Positions 1 to 5,662 of a stretch of DNA of 8,535 bases are shown here, one piece after another; position 1 is the first letter of the stretch; each line of letters opens with the position of its first letter. The position numbers and the translations under genes are program-made. Under the pieces are notes generated by a model, which had not been told where the DNA came from, ran no database searches, and saw nothing but the letters and a program-made list of their open reading frames with translations. Origin of the DNA: Candidatus Poribacteria bacterium (GTDB taxonomy: Bacteria > Poribacteria > DTPJ01 > WJIO01); assembly GCA_014730235.1 (NCBI GenBank), contig WJIO01000137.1, positions 1 to 8,535 of the forward strand, written 5' to 3'.

Positions 1-81
1 ATATATTTTTTCATTATGCCGGGGATCCACCTAAATCCGAAAAAACTGATTTCAAACAAATTTGTTTTTATAAAGATGGCC
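1..81. other. Upstream non-coding stretch, no gene seen
   Basis: AT-rich sequence before the ars promoter. No ORF of convincing length or codon character crosses it. The only structure seen is a perfect 14-bp palindrome at 54-67 (AAACAAATTTGTTT), lying 14 nt upstream of the -35 box. It could be an upstream regulator site, the remnant of a terminator of a gene outside the window, or chance in AT-rich DNA. Confidence 0.5.
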
Positions 82-110
82 TTGAAATGTTTATAAAAAT
101 GGTATATAAT
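82..110 (+). promoter_or_regulatory. Sigma-70-type promoter of the ars operon
   Basis: A TTGAAA -35 box (82-87) and a perfect TATAAT -10 box (105-110) are separated by 17 nt, the ideal spacing. Transcription would start near 117, inside the dyad at 111-132, and would give a short leader of about 34 nt before the TTG start of arsR. The position of the dyad explains how a repressor could block initiation. Confidence 0.85.
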
Positions 111-132
111 TATATCCGGATATGCGAATATA
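111..132. promoter_or_regulatory. Putative ArsR operator O1 (imperfect dyad at the transcription start)
   Basis: An inverted repeat of 11-bp arms (TATATCCGGAT / ATGCGAATATA) with two mismatched pairs, starting right after the -10 box. The right arm contains ATATGCGAAT, which is also the half-site of the perfect palindrome at 525-552. ArsR/SmtB-family repressors bind such AT-rich dyads overlapping their own promoters. Position and the shared half-site are seen; binding by this ArsR is inferred. Confidence 0.75.
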
Positions 133-137
133 TAAAT

Positions 138-144
138 GGAGGTG
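138..144 (+). promoter_or_regulatory. Ribosome binding site that fixes the arsR start at TTG 151
   Basis: GGAGGTG lies 6 nt before the TTG at 151. An in-frame ATG at 136 overlaps this Shine-Dalgarno sequence and has no ribosome binding site of its own, so the ATG is very unlikely to be the start. Confidence 0.85.
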
Positions 145-150
145 TTATTA

Positions 151-510
151 TTGCGTGAGTTATTGAATGTATTTAAGGCTTTATCTGATGAAACTCGTAT
201 AAGACTGTTGAAACTGTTACAACGGCGTGAGTTATGCGTATGTGAAATAATGCAGGCTCTGGATATGACCCAGTCCAGAGTTTCCCGGAACTTGGGTATA
301 CTTAAAAAAGCCGGCCTTGTTAAAGACCGGAGAGATGGTCTGTGGGTCCATTATTCTTTAGACCATGAATCTTTTAATTCTTATGCCACACCTTTGCTAT
401 CGCTCTTGAAGGATTGGATAAATGATGATGATACGATTATTAAAGATATAGAAAAACTGAGCGAAGCTGTTAAATTGAGCGAAGAAAAAGAGATATGCAA
501 AACAGGTTAA
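151..510 (+). CDS. arsR: ArsR/SmtB-family arsenic-responsive repressor
   Basis: Winged-helix repressor of 119 residues, expected to bind DNA as a dimer and to leave it on binding As(III)/Sb(III). The start is the TTG at 151, set by GGAGGTG 6 nt upstream. Residues 6-25 (NVFKALSDETRIRLLKLLQR) match the family N-terminus; the recognition helix region is about 40-57 (TQSRVSRNLGILKKAGLV), followed by the wing (KDRRDGLWVHYSL). The metal-binding helix reads ELCVCEIMQAL, giving Cys29 and Cys31 as in classical ArsR. The third cysteine of the E. coli-type site (CVCxxC) is replaced by Met34, and a lone Cys116 sits near the C-terminus. First gene of the operon; it probably represses itself through the dyad at 111-132. 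Arsenic specificity rests on the CVC motif and on the neighbours, acr3 and arsC. Confidence 0.93.
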   Translation: MRELLNVFKALSDETRIRLLKLLQRRELCVCEIMQALDMTQSRVSRNLGILKKAGLVKDRRDGLWVHYSLDHESFNSYATPLLSLLKDWINDDDTIIKDIEKLSEAVKLSEEKEICKTG

Positions 511-521
511 TCTCTTTTTTT
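485..521 (+). terminator. Possible weak terminator/attenuator hairpin overlapping the arsR stop
   Basis: A perfect 10-bp inverted repeat (AAAAAGAGAT at 485-494, ATCTCTTTTT at 510-519) encloses a 15-nt loop, and the right arm runs into a stretch of seven T (515-521). The stem is AU-rich with only two G-C pairs, so termination would be partial at best. It overlaps the last codons of arsR and would lower transcription of the efflux genes relative to arsR. Geometry is seen; function is inferred. Confidence 0.4.
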
Positions 522-524
522 AAA

Positions 525-552
525 CAATACATTCGCATATGCGAATGTATTG
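525..552. promoter_or_regulatory. Putative second ArsR operator O2 (perfect 28-bp palindrome)
   Basis: Perfect palindrome with arms CAATACATTCGCAT / ATGCGAATGTATTG, centred at 538/539, in the 65-nt gap between arsR and the permease. Its core ATTCGCATATGCGAAT shares ATATGCGAAT with the promoter dyad at 111-132, so both are likely bound by the same ArsR, with this copy the stronger site. No convincing -35/-10 pair surrounds it; it may act as a roadblock, a DNA-looping partner of O1, or the operator of a promoter I cannot recognise. As RNA it could form a hairpin of about 12 bp, but no T-run follows it. Confidence 0.7.
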
Positions 553-575
553 ATACGTTTATTAGAGGAATTGAT

Positions 576-1751
576 ATGCGATCTGAATGGAAAAAAGCAT
601 TATTATTTATTGCTGTGTTTTTGGCAGCTTATTATATTCCTTTCCAGAATCCCAGAATAAAACAGGCAATACTAAGCGCTTTTGTTATGCTCCAGGATTA
701 CGCCCAAAAGCATGTGTTATTTTGCCTGATACCCGCCTTCTTTATTGCCGGTGGAATATCTGTATTTGTTAGCCAGGTATCAGTTATGAAATACTTCGGC
801 GTACAAGCCAATAAGATATTGTCATACAGCGTTGCCTCTGTTTCAGGAGCAATTCTTGCCGTTTGTTCATGCACTATCCTTCCACTTTTCGCCGGAATAT
901 ACAAGCGTGGTGCCGGAATTGGCCCTGCCACCGCTTTTTTGTATTCAGGGCCTGCAATTAATATATTGGCAATAATCCTTACAGCCCGGGTGTTAGGTTG
1001 GCAGCTTGGTCTTGCCCGTGTTTTGGGTGCTGTTATATTTGCTGTCATAATCGGTCTTTTGATGTCTTTATTTTTTCGTAAGGAAGAATCAGAAAAATCC
1101 GCTGCGATTATATCTGAAACAGGGGAATCTGAAAGGCCTTTATGGAAAACAGGATTATATTTTTTATCAATGATAATGCTTCTCATATTTGCCGCCTGGA
1201 GCAAGCCCAAAGAACCGGTGGGCTTTTGGGATTTAATATATGATATACATTGGCATTTGGCCGGAGGATTTCTTATATTGCTGATTTTGATGCTTGTTTA
1301 CTGGTTCAGGAAGGATGAAATTAAAGAATGGACGTTATCCACATGGGAATTTGCAAAGATGATTTTGCCATTATTGTTTGTTGGTGTTTTGGTAGCTGGT
1401 GCTCTTATGGGAATTCCTGGCAGTAATTCCGGTTTAATACCATCCAGATATATAACTTCTATAGTCGGTGGCAATTCTCTTTTTGCCAACGCTTTTGCGG
1501 CTGTGGTGGGTGCGTTTATGTATTTTGCTACCCTGACAGAAGTTCCTATTTTACAGGCGCTTATGGGAAGCGGTATGGGTAATGGTCCTGCTCTGGCTTT
1601 ACTGCTTGCCGGGCCAGCTTTGAGTTTACCAAACATGATCGTCATACGCAGCGTCATGGGAACGAAAAAAACTTTAGTATTTGTCGCTCTGGTTGTGGTA
1701 ATGGCAACAATTTCAGGTATGATTTTTGGATTAATAATGAAAGGTGTATAA
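576..1751 (+). CDS. ArsP_1/DUF318 (UPF0718) family membrane permease
   Basis: Integral membrane protein of 391 residues with about eight to ten hydrophobic segments. The family has internal two-fold repeats, visible here as CSCTILPLFAGIYKRGAGIG...SGPAINI (97-130) and TEVPILQALM...GMGNGPALALLLAGPALSLP (321-352). A charged cytoplasmic loop lies at about 168-190. Characterised family members (ArsP) export trivalent organoarsenicals such as methylarsenite; others are linked to Cu/Zn efflux, so the substrate is not certain. Cys97 and Cys99 in the conserved CSC motif are candidate metalloid ligands. The ATG at 576 is chosen because AGAGGA (564-569) lies 6 nt upstream. An in-frame ATG at 495 would add 27 residues encoded across the arsR end and the palindrome, and has no ribosome binding site. 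The stop is 2 nt from the next gene, implying translational coupling. Confidence 0.9.
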   Translation: MRSEWKKALLFIAVFLAAYYIPFQNPRIKQAILSAFVMLQDYAQKHVLFCLIPAFFIAGGISVFVSQVSVMKYFGVQANKILSYSVASVSGAILAVCSCTILPLFAGIYKRGAGIGPATAFLYSGPAINILAIILTARVLGWQLGLARVLGAVIFAVIIGLLMSLFFRKEESEKSAAIISETGESERPLWKTGLYFLSMIMLLIFAAWSKPKEPVGFWDLIYDIHWHLAGGFLILLILMLVYWFRKDEIKEWTLSTWEFAKMILPLLFVGVLVAGALMGIPGSNSGLIPSRYITSIVGGNSLFANAFAAVVGAFMYFATLTEVPILQALMGSGMGNGPALALLLAGPALSLPNMIVIRSVMGTKKTLVFVALVVVMATISGMIFGLIMKGV

Positions 1752-1753
1752 TA

Positions 1754-1993
1754 ATGAAAATACAGGTATTGGGTACAGGATGTCCAAAATGCAAAAAGGT
1801 TTTTAAAAATGCAGAGAAAGCTGTAGAAATATCAGGTAGCAATGCAGAGATAGTAAAGGTCGAAGATGTCAATAAAATCATGGATTATGGTGTTATGATT
1901 ACACCAGCTTTGGCAATTGAAGGTGATGTAAAAATATCTGGAAAAGTGCCATCACCAGAGCAGATTGCCGGCTGGATAAATGAAAAAAGTTAA
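1754..1993 (+). CDS. Small thioredoxin-like redox protein (Thioredoxin_3 / MTH895-type)
   Basis: Cytoplasmic protein of 79 residues with the compact thioredoxin fold of the MTH895/TM0996 group. The active-site CPKC is at residues 10-13 (LGTGCPKCKK) and the probable cis-proline at 51 (MITPALAI). It starts 2 nt after the permease stop, with AAGGTG (1741-1746) at 7 nt. In many bacteria and archaea such proteins are encoded next to DUF318 permeases and ArsR regulators, which suggests a shared task. Here it also sits two genes before a thioredoxin-coupled arsenate reductase. Plausible roles are reductant for ArsC, thiol carrier handing As(III) to a permease, or redox partner of the permease cysteines. 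The fold call is firm; the role is inferred. Confidence 0.9.
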   Translation: MKIQVLGTGCPKCKKVFKNAEKAVEISGSNAEIVKVEDVNKIMDYGVMITPALAIEGDVKISGKVPSPEQIAGWINEKS

Positions 1994-1999
1994 CATGCC

Positions 2000-3088
2000 A
2001 TGAAAACAGATATAAAAACAAAGAAACTAAGCGTATTTGAAAAATATCTAACTCTCTGGGTATTTTTGTGTATCGTGGCAGGAATTATACTGGGAAGGTT
2101 ATTTCCGGATATAGCTCTGGTTCTTGATAGTTTATCGGTAAAGCAGGTTTCCATTCCCATAGCTATATGCCTGTTTTTTATGATGTATCCCATCATGGTA
2201 AAGATAGATTTTGCTGAAGTTGTAAAGGCAGGAAAAACTCCCAGACCTGTGATATTAACCCTTGTAGCTAACTGGCTTATAAAGCCATTTACTATGGTTG
2301 GAATAGCTACTCTTTTTCTGGGCGTTTTGTTTAAAGGATGGATACCGGGTATTGATGCAGGCATCAAATATGCCGGTGAAGTTCCGCTTTCTCGTTCATA
2401 TATATCTGGCACTATATTACTGGGTATTGCACCATGTACTGCTATGGTGCTGATGTGGAGTTATCTTGCTCGCGGGAATGACGGTCATACCCTGGTAATG
2501 GTGGCGATTAATTCCCTGACCATGCTTTTTCTTTATGCGCCTTTGGGTGGTTTTCTGCTTGGCGTCAACAGTATGCCTATTCCCTGGCAGACTATAATTT
2601 TATCGGTGAGTTTTTATGTTGCACTTCCACTATTAGCCGGTTATTTTTCCAGAAGGCAGATAATAAAGTCAAAGGGAGAAGATTGGTTTAAAGAGAAATT
2701 TATACAACGACTGACAGCAGTTTCTATTATCGCACTTTTGATTACGCTGGTTGTGTTGTTTGCCCTCAAGGGTGAAGTTATACTGAAACAGCCACAGGCC
2801 ATTTTTCTTATAGCAATTCCATTATTTATCCAGACGAACCTTATTTTTTGGATTACTTATGGCCTTGCAAAACTTATCAGACTAAAGTATGAAGACGCTG
2901 CCCCATCGGCTATGATCGGAGCGTCCAATCACTTTGAGGTGGCTATAGCCACTGCAACTATGCTTTTTGGATTGGGTTCTGGCGCTGCTCTTGCGACCGT
3001 AGTTGGGGTATTAATCGAGGTTCCGGTAATGCTTATGTTAGTTAAGATATGCCTGAGAACAAGGCATTGGTTTAACGGTAAAAGCTGA
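2000..3088 (+). CDS. acr3: ACR3-family arsenite efflux permease
   Basis: Membrane transporter of 362 residues, the usual ACR3 length, with about ten transmembrane segments; it exports As(OH)3 using the proton motive force. Family signatures are clear: [20 protein letters not shown] (137-156) with the essential cysteine at 146, and a C-terminal block [11 protein letters not shown]...[22 protein letters not shown] (307-348) with the conserved Glu313. It starts 6 nt after the thioredoxin-like gene. No good Shine-Dalgarno precedes the ATG at 2000 (the upstream sequence is mainly A-rich), so translation probably depends on coupling to the preceding gene. A nearby ATG at 1995 hits a stop after two codons. 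The product could also be named ArsB, but it belongs to the ACR3 family and not to the E. coli ArsB family. Confidence 0.95.
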   Translation: MKTDIKTKKLSVFEKYLTLWVFLCIVAGIILGRLFPDIALVLDSLSVKQVSIPIAICLFFMMYPIMVKIDFAEVVKAGKTPRPVILTLVANWLIKPFTMVGIATLFLGVLFKGWIPGIDAGIKYAGEVPLSRSYISGTILLGIAPCTAMVLMWSYLARGNDGHTLVMVAINSLTMLFLYAPLGGFLLGVNSMPIPWQTIILSVSFYVALPLLAGYFSRRQIIKSKGEDWFKEKFIQRLTAVSIIALLITLVVLFALKGEVILKQPQAIFLIAIPLFIQTNLIFWITYGLAKLIRLKYEDAAPSAMIGASNHFEVAIATATMLFGLGSGAALATVVGVLIEVPVMLMLVKICLRTRHWFNGKS

Positions 3089-3103
3089 AAGGAAATAAAT
3101 TTA

Positions 3104-3580
3104 ATGAAAAAAGCAAAAGTTTTATTTATATGCACAGGTAATTCGGCAAGAAGCCAGATGTCTGAAGGTTTGCTTCGTAAAATGGCCGGAGATATAACAG
3201 ATGTTTACAGCGCGGGAACTAAGCCTTCTGAAAAAGTCAATCCGTTTGCTTTGAAGATGCTTTCCGATAGCGGCATTGATACATCCGGTCATTACACAAA
3301 GAGTGTAACAGAATTTTTGGATAAAGAGTTTGATATAATCATTACAGTTTGTGACAATGCGCGCCAGAACTGCCCTGTTTTTCCCGGTAAAGCTGTAAAA
3401 TATCACTGGAATCTGGAAGATCCTGCATCTGTGGAAGGAACTGAGGAAGAAAAGCTGGAGGTATTTCGTAACACCTTTGCTGATATTTCAAAGAGGGTTT
3501 CGGAATTGATAGATATGATAAAGAATATGCCGAAAAAGAAGGAAAAATCAGGCGAAAAAGATTTGGGGATAAATCTATAA
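3104..3580 (+). CDS. arsC: Arsenate reductase, thioredoxin-coupled (low-molecular-weight phosphatase fold)
   Basis: Cytoplasmic enzyme of 158 residues that reduces arsenate to arsenite for export by ACR3. The P-loop CTGNSARS starts at the nucleophile Cys10. The redox pair Cys83 and Cys90 lies in VCDNARQNCPVFPG, and the general acid Asp106 in HWNLEDPA. These match the Cys10-Cys82-Cys89 relay of Staphylococcus aureus/Bacillus ArsC, so the disulfide is expected to be resolved by thioredoxin, possibly the CPKC protein encoded upstream. The body is of normal length with a lysine-rich tail (about residues 144-154). AAAGGA (3088-3093) lies 10 nt before the ATG, and the gap from acr3 is 15 nt. Last gene of the operon; its stop codon touches the terminator stem. 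Confidence 0.96.
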   Translation: MKKAKVLFICTGNSARSQMSEGLLRKMAGDITDVYSAGTKPSEKVNPFALKMLSDSGIDTSGHYTKSVTEFLDKEFDIIITVCDNARQNCPVFPGKAVKYHWNLEDPASVEGTEEEKLEVFRNTFADISKRVSELIDMIKNMPKKKEKSGEKDLGINL

Positions 3581-3618
3581 ACAAAACCCCTCCGATTTTA
3601 ATCGGAGGGGTTTTGTTT
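3579..3618. terminator. Bidirectional intrinsic terminator between convergent operons
   Basis: Perfect 18-bp stem (3579-3596 and 3601-3618) with a TTTA loop; the GC-rich core CCCCTCCGAT/ATCGGAGGGG is flanked by an A-rich left arm and a T-rich right arm. Read from either strand it gives a hairpin ending in a T-rich tract, so it can end both the ars operon (the arsC stop is at 3578-3580) and the - strand secreted-protein operon, whose stop is at 3631-3633. Confidence 0.92.
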
Positions 3619-3630
3619 AAGTTTACATGA

Positions 3631-4416
3631 CTATTTAACTTTGATTTCGCCCCAGGAAGCGGTCAATTTACCACTGGATTCAACAGGAGTAAAGGCATCA
3701 TACCATGTGGCCATGATATTTTCCATAAGTTTTCCTGCCATTTCCTTGGTGTTATCGTCGTTTCCTGCAACATGATATTTATCAGGTGCGAGGCACATCA
3801 TGACAAACATACCGTTGCCATACTCGGCTTCCATTATAATTGGTTTGTTTGTGCCTGTTTCCACCATCAATACATCAAAACCATCCTGGGCAGTAATTAC
3901 TTCCCAACCTGTGGGCCAGCCTTGATGGCCCCATCCGGAAAATTCGTCTTCAGTGAATTTATGTGGTTCATTAAAGACCGGATGTTCTGGTTCTTCGATA
4001 GTAAATACCGAGGGATCGGGATCGCTTCGGACACAAAGCAGGCCGTCGGGCAGCCAATCTACGTTGGCTTCATTCTGGTCTGCCTGGGTCGGTTCGATTA
4101 CAATACCACCACCATCTACAAAATCATGAATTGCGGCTGCGTTGTTATCAACAGACTGATGTAGAGCTGCATTGTTGGTATACATGGCCGACATAAACAG
4201 AAGTCTGTATCCGTCCAGATCCATGTTTCCACCCTCAACATCATCTGTTATGTCATCATAATCATAACCATATTCATCCAGAGACTGGGTTAAACCTCTG
4301 ACCTGTGTCCACTGGTCAGCGAAATCAATAACGGCTATGTCGGCAGCTTTAGCCACAGGCATTATAGCTACCAGCAAAAACAGCGCGAAAAGCGGAGAAC
4401 AAATTTTCCTAAACAT
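3631..4416 (-). CDS. Secreted protein with a GATase1/ThuA-like fold and a C-terminal WGEIK tail
   Basis: Protein of 261 residues, function not recognised. A signal peptide covers residues 1 to about 24-25 (positive MFRK, hydrophobic stretch, cleavage near VAKAA). The mature part begins ADIAVIDFADQW, with alternating strands and glycines (YRLLFMSAMY, FVDGGGIVIEP, GNGMFVMMCLAPDKY) typical of the class-I glutamine-amidotransferase-like or ThuA-like fold. I cannot find the Cys-His-Glu triad of active amidotransferases; Cys128 and Cys208 are not in a nucleophile-elbow context. It is strongly acidic. The end, PVESSGKLTASWGEIKVK, matches the end of the upstream partner gene. A strong ribosome site (AAGGAGGT, complement of 4423-4430) lies 6 nt before the ATG. 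The gap to the upstream gene is 17 nt, so the two are co-transcribed. It may be a sugar- or ligand-binding extracellular protein; confidence in the fold is moderate. Confidence 0.8.
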   Translation of the reverse strand: MFRKICSPLFALFLLVAIMPVAKAADIAVIDFADQWTQVRGLTQSLDEYGYDYDDITDDVEGGNMDLDGYRLLFMSAMYTNNAALHQSVDNNAAAIHDFVDGGGIVIEPTQADQNEANVDWLPDGLLCVRSDPDPSVFTIEEPEHPVFNEPHKFTEDEFSGWGHQGWPTGWEVITAQDGFDVLMVETGTNKPIIMEAEYGNGMFVMMCLAPDKYHVAGNDDNTKEMAGKLMENIMATWYDAFTPVESSGKLTASWGEIKVK

Positions 4417-4433
4417 GATCTTACCTCCTTGTG

Positions 4434-5177
4434 TTACTTCAATTCACCCCAAGTTGTTGCTATTTTATTCATTGGGCTGACTGGCGAAGTAGAAATTTCA
4501 GTTACACTTACGTTGTCAAAAGCTACACCCGGGTTCATCCCCCAGGCTGAAAGGGCTACGCTGCCTGAAGGAATACTAGAGTCCATAACGTCAAACAGCA
4601 TACGGTCATCCAGGCTGACCTTTATATTTTCACCCAGTATCTCAACTTTTATATGATGCCAGATGCCATTGTCTTTTTCATACATGGTTTCCATAACTTT
4701 ACCGAGTTCAGTATATTGACCGTCAACGCAAACTCGCAAACGACCAAAGCGACCATCAGTTCGACTATCTTGTCCGTTCATGTCAAATACATAGAAATTA
4801 TTTTCATCTACATATCTAAATAACACACCAGGTATGTCATCGTCAAGGGCATACATGTCAACTTCAAAAATGGAGTTGTCCCAGTTACCACCGTTGTAAT
4901 ATATCCATGAGCCTCTGGAAGGTGAGTCACTTCCGGCGTCGCCACCGTAAATGTTAGAATTTTCCAGAATGGCGATCTGGCCATCAACTTCAGTTATATG
5001 CCAGTTGGATGGGCCTGAATTGGCGCCGGGTTCGTCGTAAATGTTCCATTCCCTGATACCTGTTTCTCCAGCACCAAGGAGTGCATCAAAATCTTCTGTC
5101 AAATTTGCCGCTGTTCCAATAGATGCTAAGAATAAGCTGGCAAAGACAACTGTAATAGCTGATTTCAGTAACCTCAT
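4434..5177 (-). CDS. Secreted jelly-roll (laminin-G/DUF1080-like) protein with a C-terminal WGELK tail
   Basis: Protein of 247 residues with a signal peptide (MRLLKSAITVVFASLFLASI, cleavage near GTAA at 21-24). The mature part reads as a single concanavalin-A-like beta-sandwich: a WHITEVDGQIAILE strand, SWIYYNG, FEVDMYALDDDIPGVLFRY, NNFYVFDMN, GIWHHIKVEILGENIKVSLD and a closing GVAFDNVSVTEI. This pattern (GVxFRYxDxNNFYxF ... WHxxKVxxxGxxIxVxxD ... FDNVxV) is common in DUF1080, LamG and GH-linked domains that bind or cleave sugars; no catalytic residues can be assigned. It ends PVSPMNKIATTWGELK, a tail shared with the downstream gene. First gene of the - strand pair; a ribosome site AAAGGG precedes the ATG. 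Likely exported and acting on or anchored near the cell surface. Confidence 0.82.
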   Translation of the reverse strand: MRLLKSAITVVFASLFLASIGTAANLTEDFDALLGAGETGIREWNIYDEPGANSGPSNWHITEVDGQIAILENSNIYGGDAGSDSPSRGSWIYYNGGNWDNSIFEVDMYALDDDIPGVLFRYVDENNFYVFDMNGQDSRTDGRFGRLRVCVDGQYTELGKVMETMYEKDNGIWHHIKVEILGENIKVSLDDRMLFDVMDSSIPSGSVALSAWGMNPGVAFDNVSVTEISTSPVSPMNKIATTWGELK

Positions 5178-5202
5178 ATATTCCCTTTCTACTTCAAATT
5201 AG

Positions 5203-5219
5203 GGCAGTAAGATACTGCC
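5203..5219. repeat. Inverted repeat in the 5' region of the secreted-protein operon
   Basis: A perfect 7-bp inverted repeat (GGCAGTA / TACTGCC) with a 3-nt spacer, 25 nt upstream of the start codon of the jelly-roll gene on the - strand. It may be a 5'-UTR hairpin that stabilises mRNA or the site of a dimeric regulator. No T-run follows on either strand, so it is not a terminator. Confidence 0.5.
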
Positions 5220-5411
5220 AGACTAAATACCATTTTTACAACGCATAAATTATAATACATTAAGACTATATACATATGAAGATAATATTAAATTATGGTT
5301 AATAATATTTATTTTATATGACTTATGCTCTTTTTGGATAACACTTACATTCTGTTTACAGGAATGATTATTGGAAATGTCTAATCTCTTGTCTGAATAT
5401 CAGATTTACCA

Positions 5412-5440
5412 TTGACTTTATGACAATTTTTGTGTATACT
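5412..5440 (+). promoter_or_regulatory. Sigma-70-type promoter of the EF-G gene
   Basis: TTGACT (5412-5417) and TATACT (5435-5440) are separated by exactly 17 nt, each differing from consensus at one position. Transcription would start near 5447, leaving a 5' leader of about 215 nt before the ATG at 5663. Confidence 0.8.
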
Positions 5441-5662
5441 CAATTTGCTTTCTTTGAGTTTTAACGCGGGAGCTTTAAAGCATTTATTTGATTAAGCTAT
5501 AGTTTTATCTCAACCAGTATTTTTCGCCTGAGAGTAATATATAATTACTAAGCCGGTGTTCCAGTGATTATGAATAAATTGAGATTATGATGCTGAAAGA
5601 AAGCATAAACTAAAATTGCGGATGGAAAATGTAAGTAATGGTGATTCAAGGAGAATTATGGT

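Larger units (their letters stand above)
5178..5662. other. Divergent intergenic region and long leader of the EF-G gene
   Basis: 485 nt without a convincing gene. From the left it holds the 5' region of the - strand operon with a 7-bp hairpin (5203-5219), a very AT-rich block (about 5245-5325) with a TATAAT on each strand near 5249-5256 but no matching -35 box, a bulged hairpin at 5348-5366 (CATT-CTGT / ACAG-G-AATG), and the strong + strand promoter at 5412-5440. The leader of about 215 nt after that carries a 10-bp palindrome (GCTTTAAAGC, 5472-5481) and a small stem (AGTAAT/ATTACT, 5533-5549). I compared it by eye with common riboswitch cores (TPP, cobalamin, SAM, glycine, c-di-GMP, preQ1, fluoride) and recognise none. 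The promoter of the - strand pair was not located. Confidence 0.6.

Noticed and set aside
17-30. Resemblance of GCCGGGGATCC to a cloning-vector polylinker
   Set aside because: The match is short and the flanking bases do not continue the polylinker; most likely chance.
136-150. ATG at 136 as the start of arsR
   Set aside because: It overlaps the GGAGGTG ribosome site that serves the TTG at 151, and the family N-terminus fits the shorter protein.
495-575. 27-residue N-terminal extension of the permease
   Set aside because: It overlaps the arsR end, spans the hairpin and the palindrome, and has no ribosome site; ATG 576 has AGAGGA at proper spacing.
698-1657. Long - strand reading frames (698-1210, 1298-1657) inside the permease
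   Set aside because: Antisense shadows of a well-supported membrane-protein gene; no family resemblance and no ribosome sites.
1990-2412. - strand frame of 140 codons opposite acr3
   Set aside because: Shadow of a clear ACR3 coding region.
3772-4164. + strand frame of 130 codons opposite the GATase-like gene
   Set aside because: The - strand gene has a signal peptide, a strong ribosome site and coherent protein features; the + frame has none.
5245-5277. TATAAT on the - strand (5254-5249) as the promoter of the secreted-protein pair
   Set aside because: No acceptable -35 hexamer at 16-18 nt spacing; left unassigned.
5521-5560. CCTGAGAG in the EF-G leader as a TPP riboswitch core
   Set aside because: The other conserved TPP elements and helices are absent.
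5570-5613. Tiny upstream ORFs MNKLRL and MMLKESIN in the EF-G leader
   Set aside because: Very short, no ribosome sites, not distinguishable from chance in AT-rich DNA.
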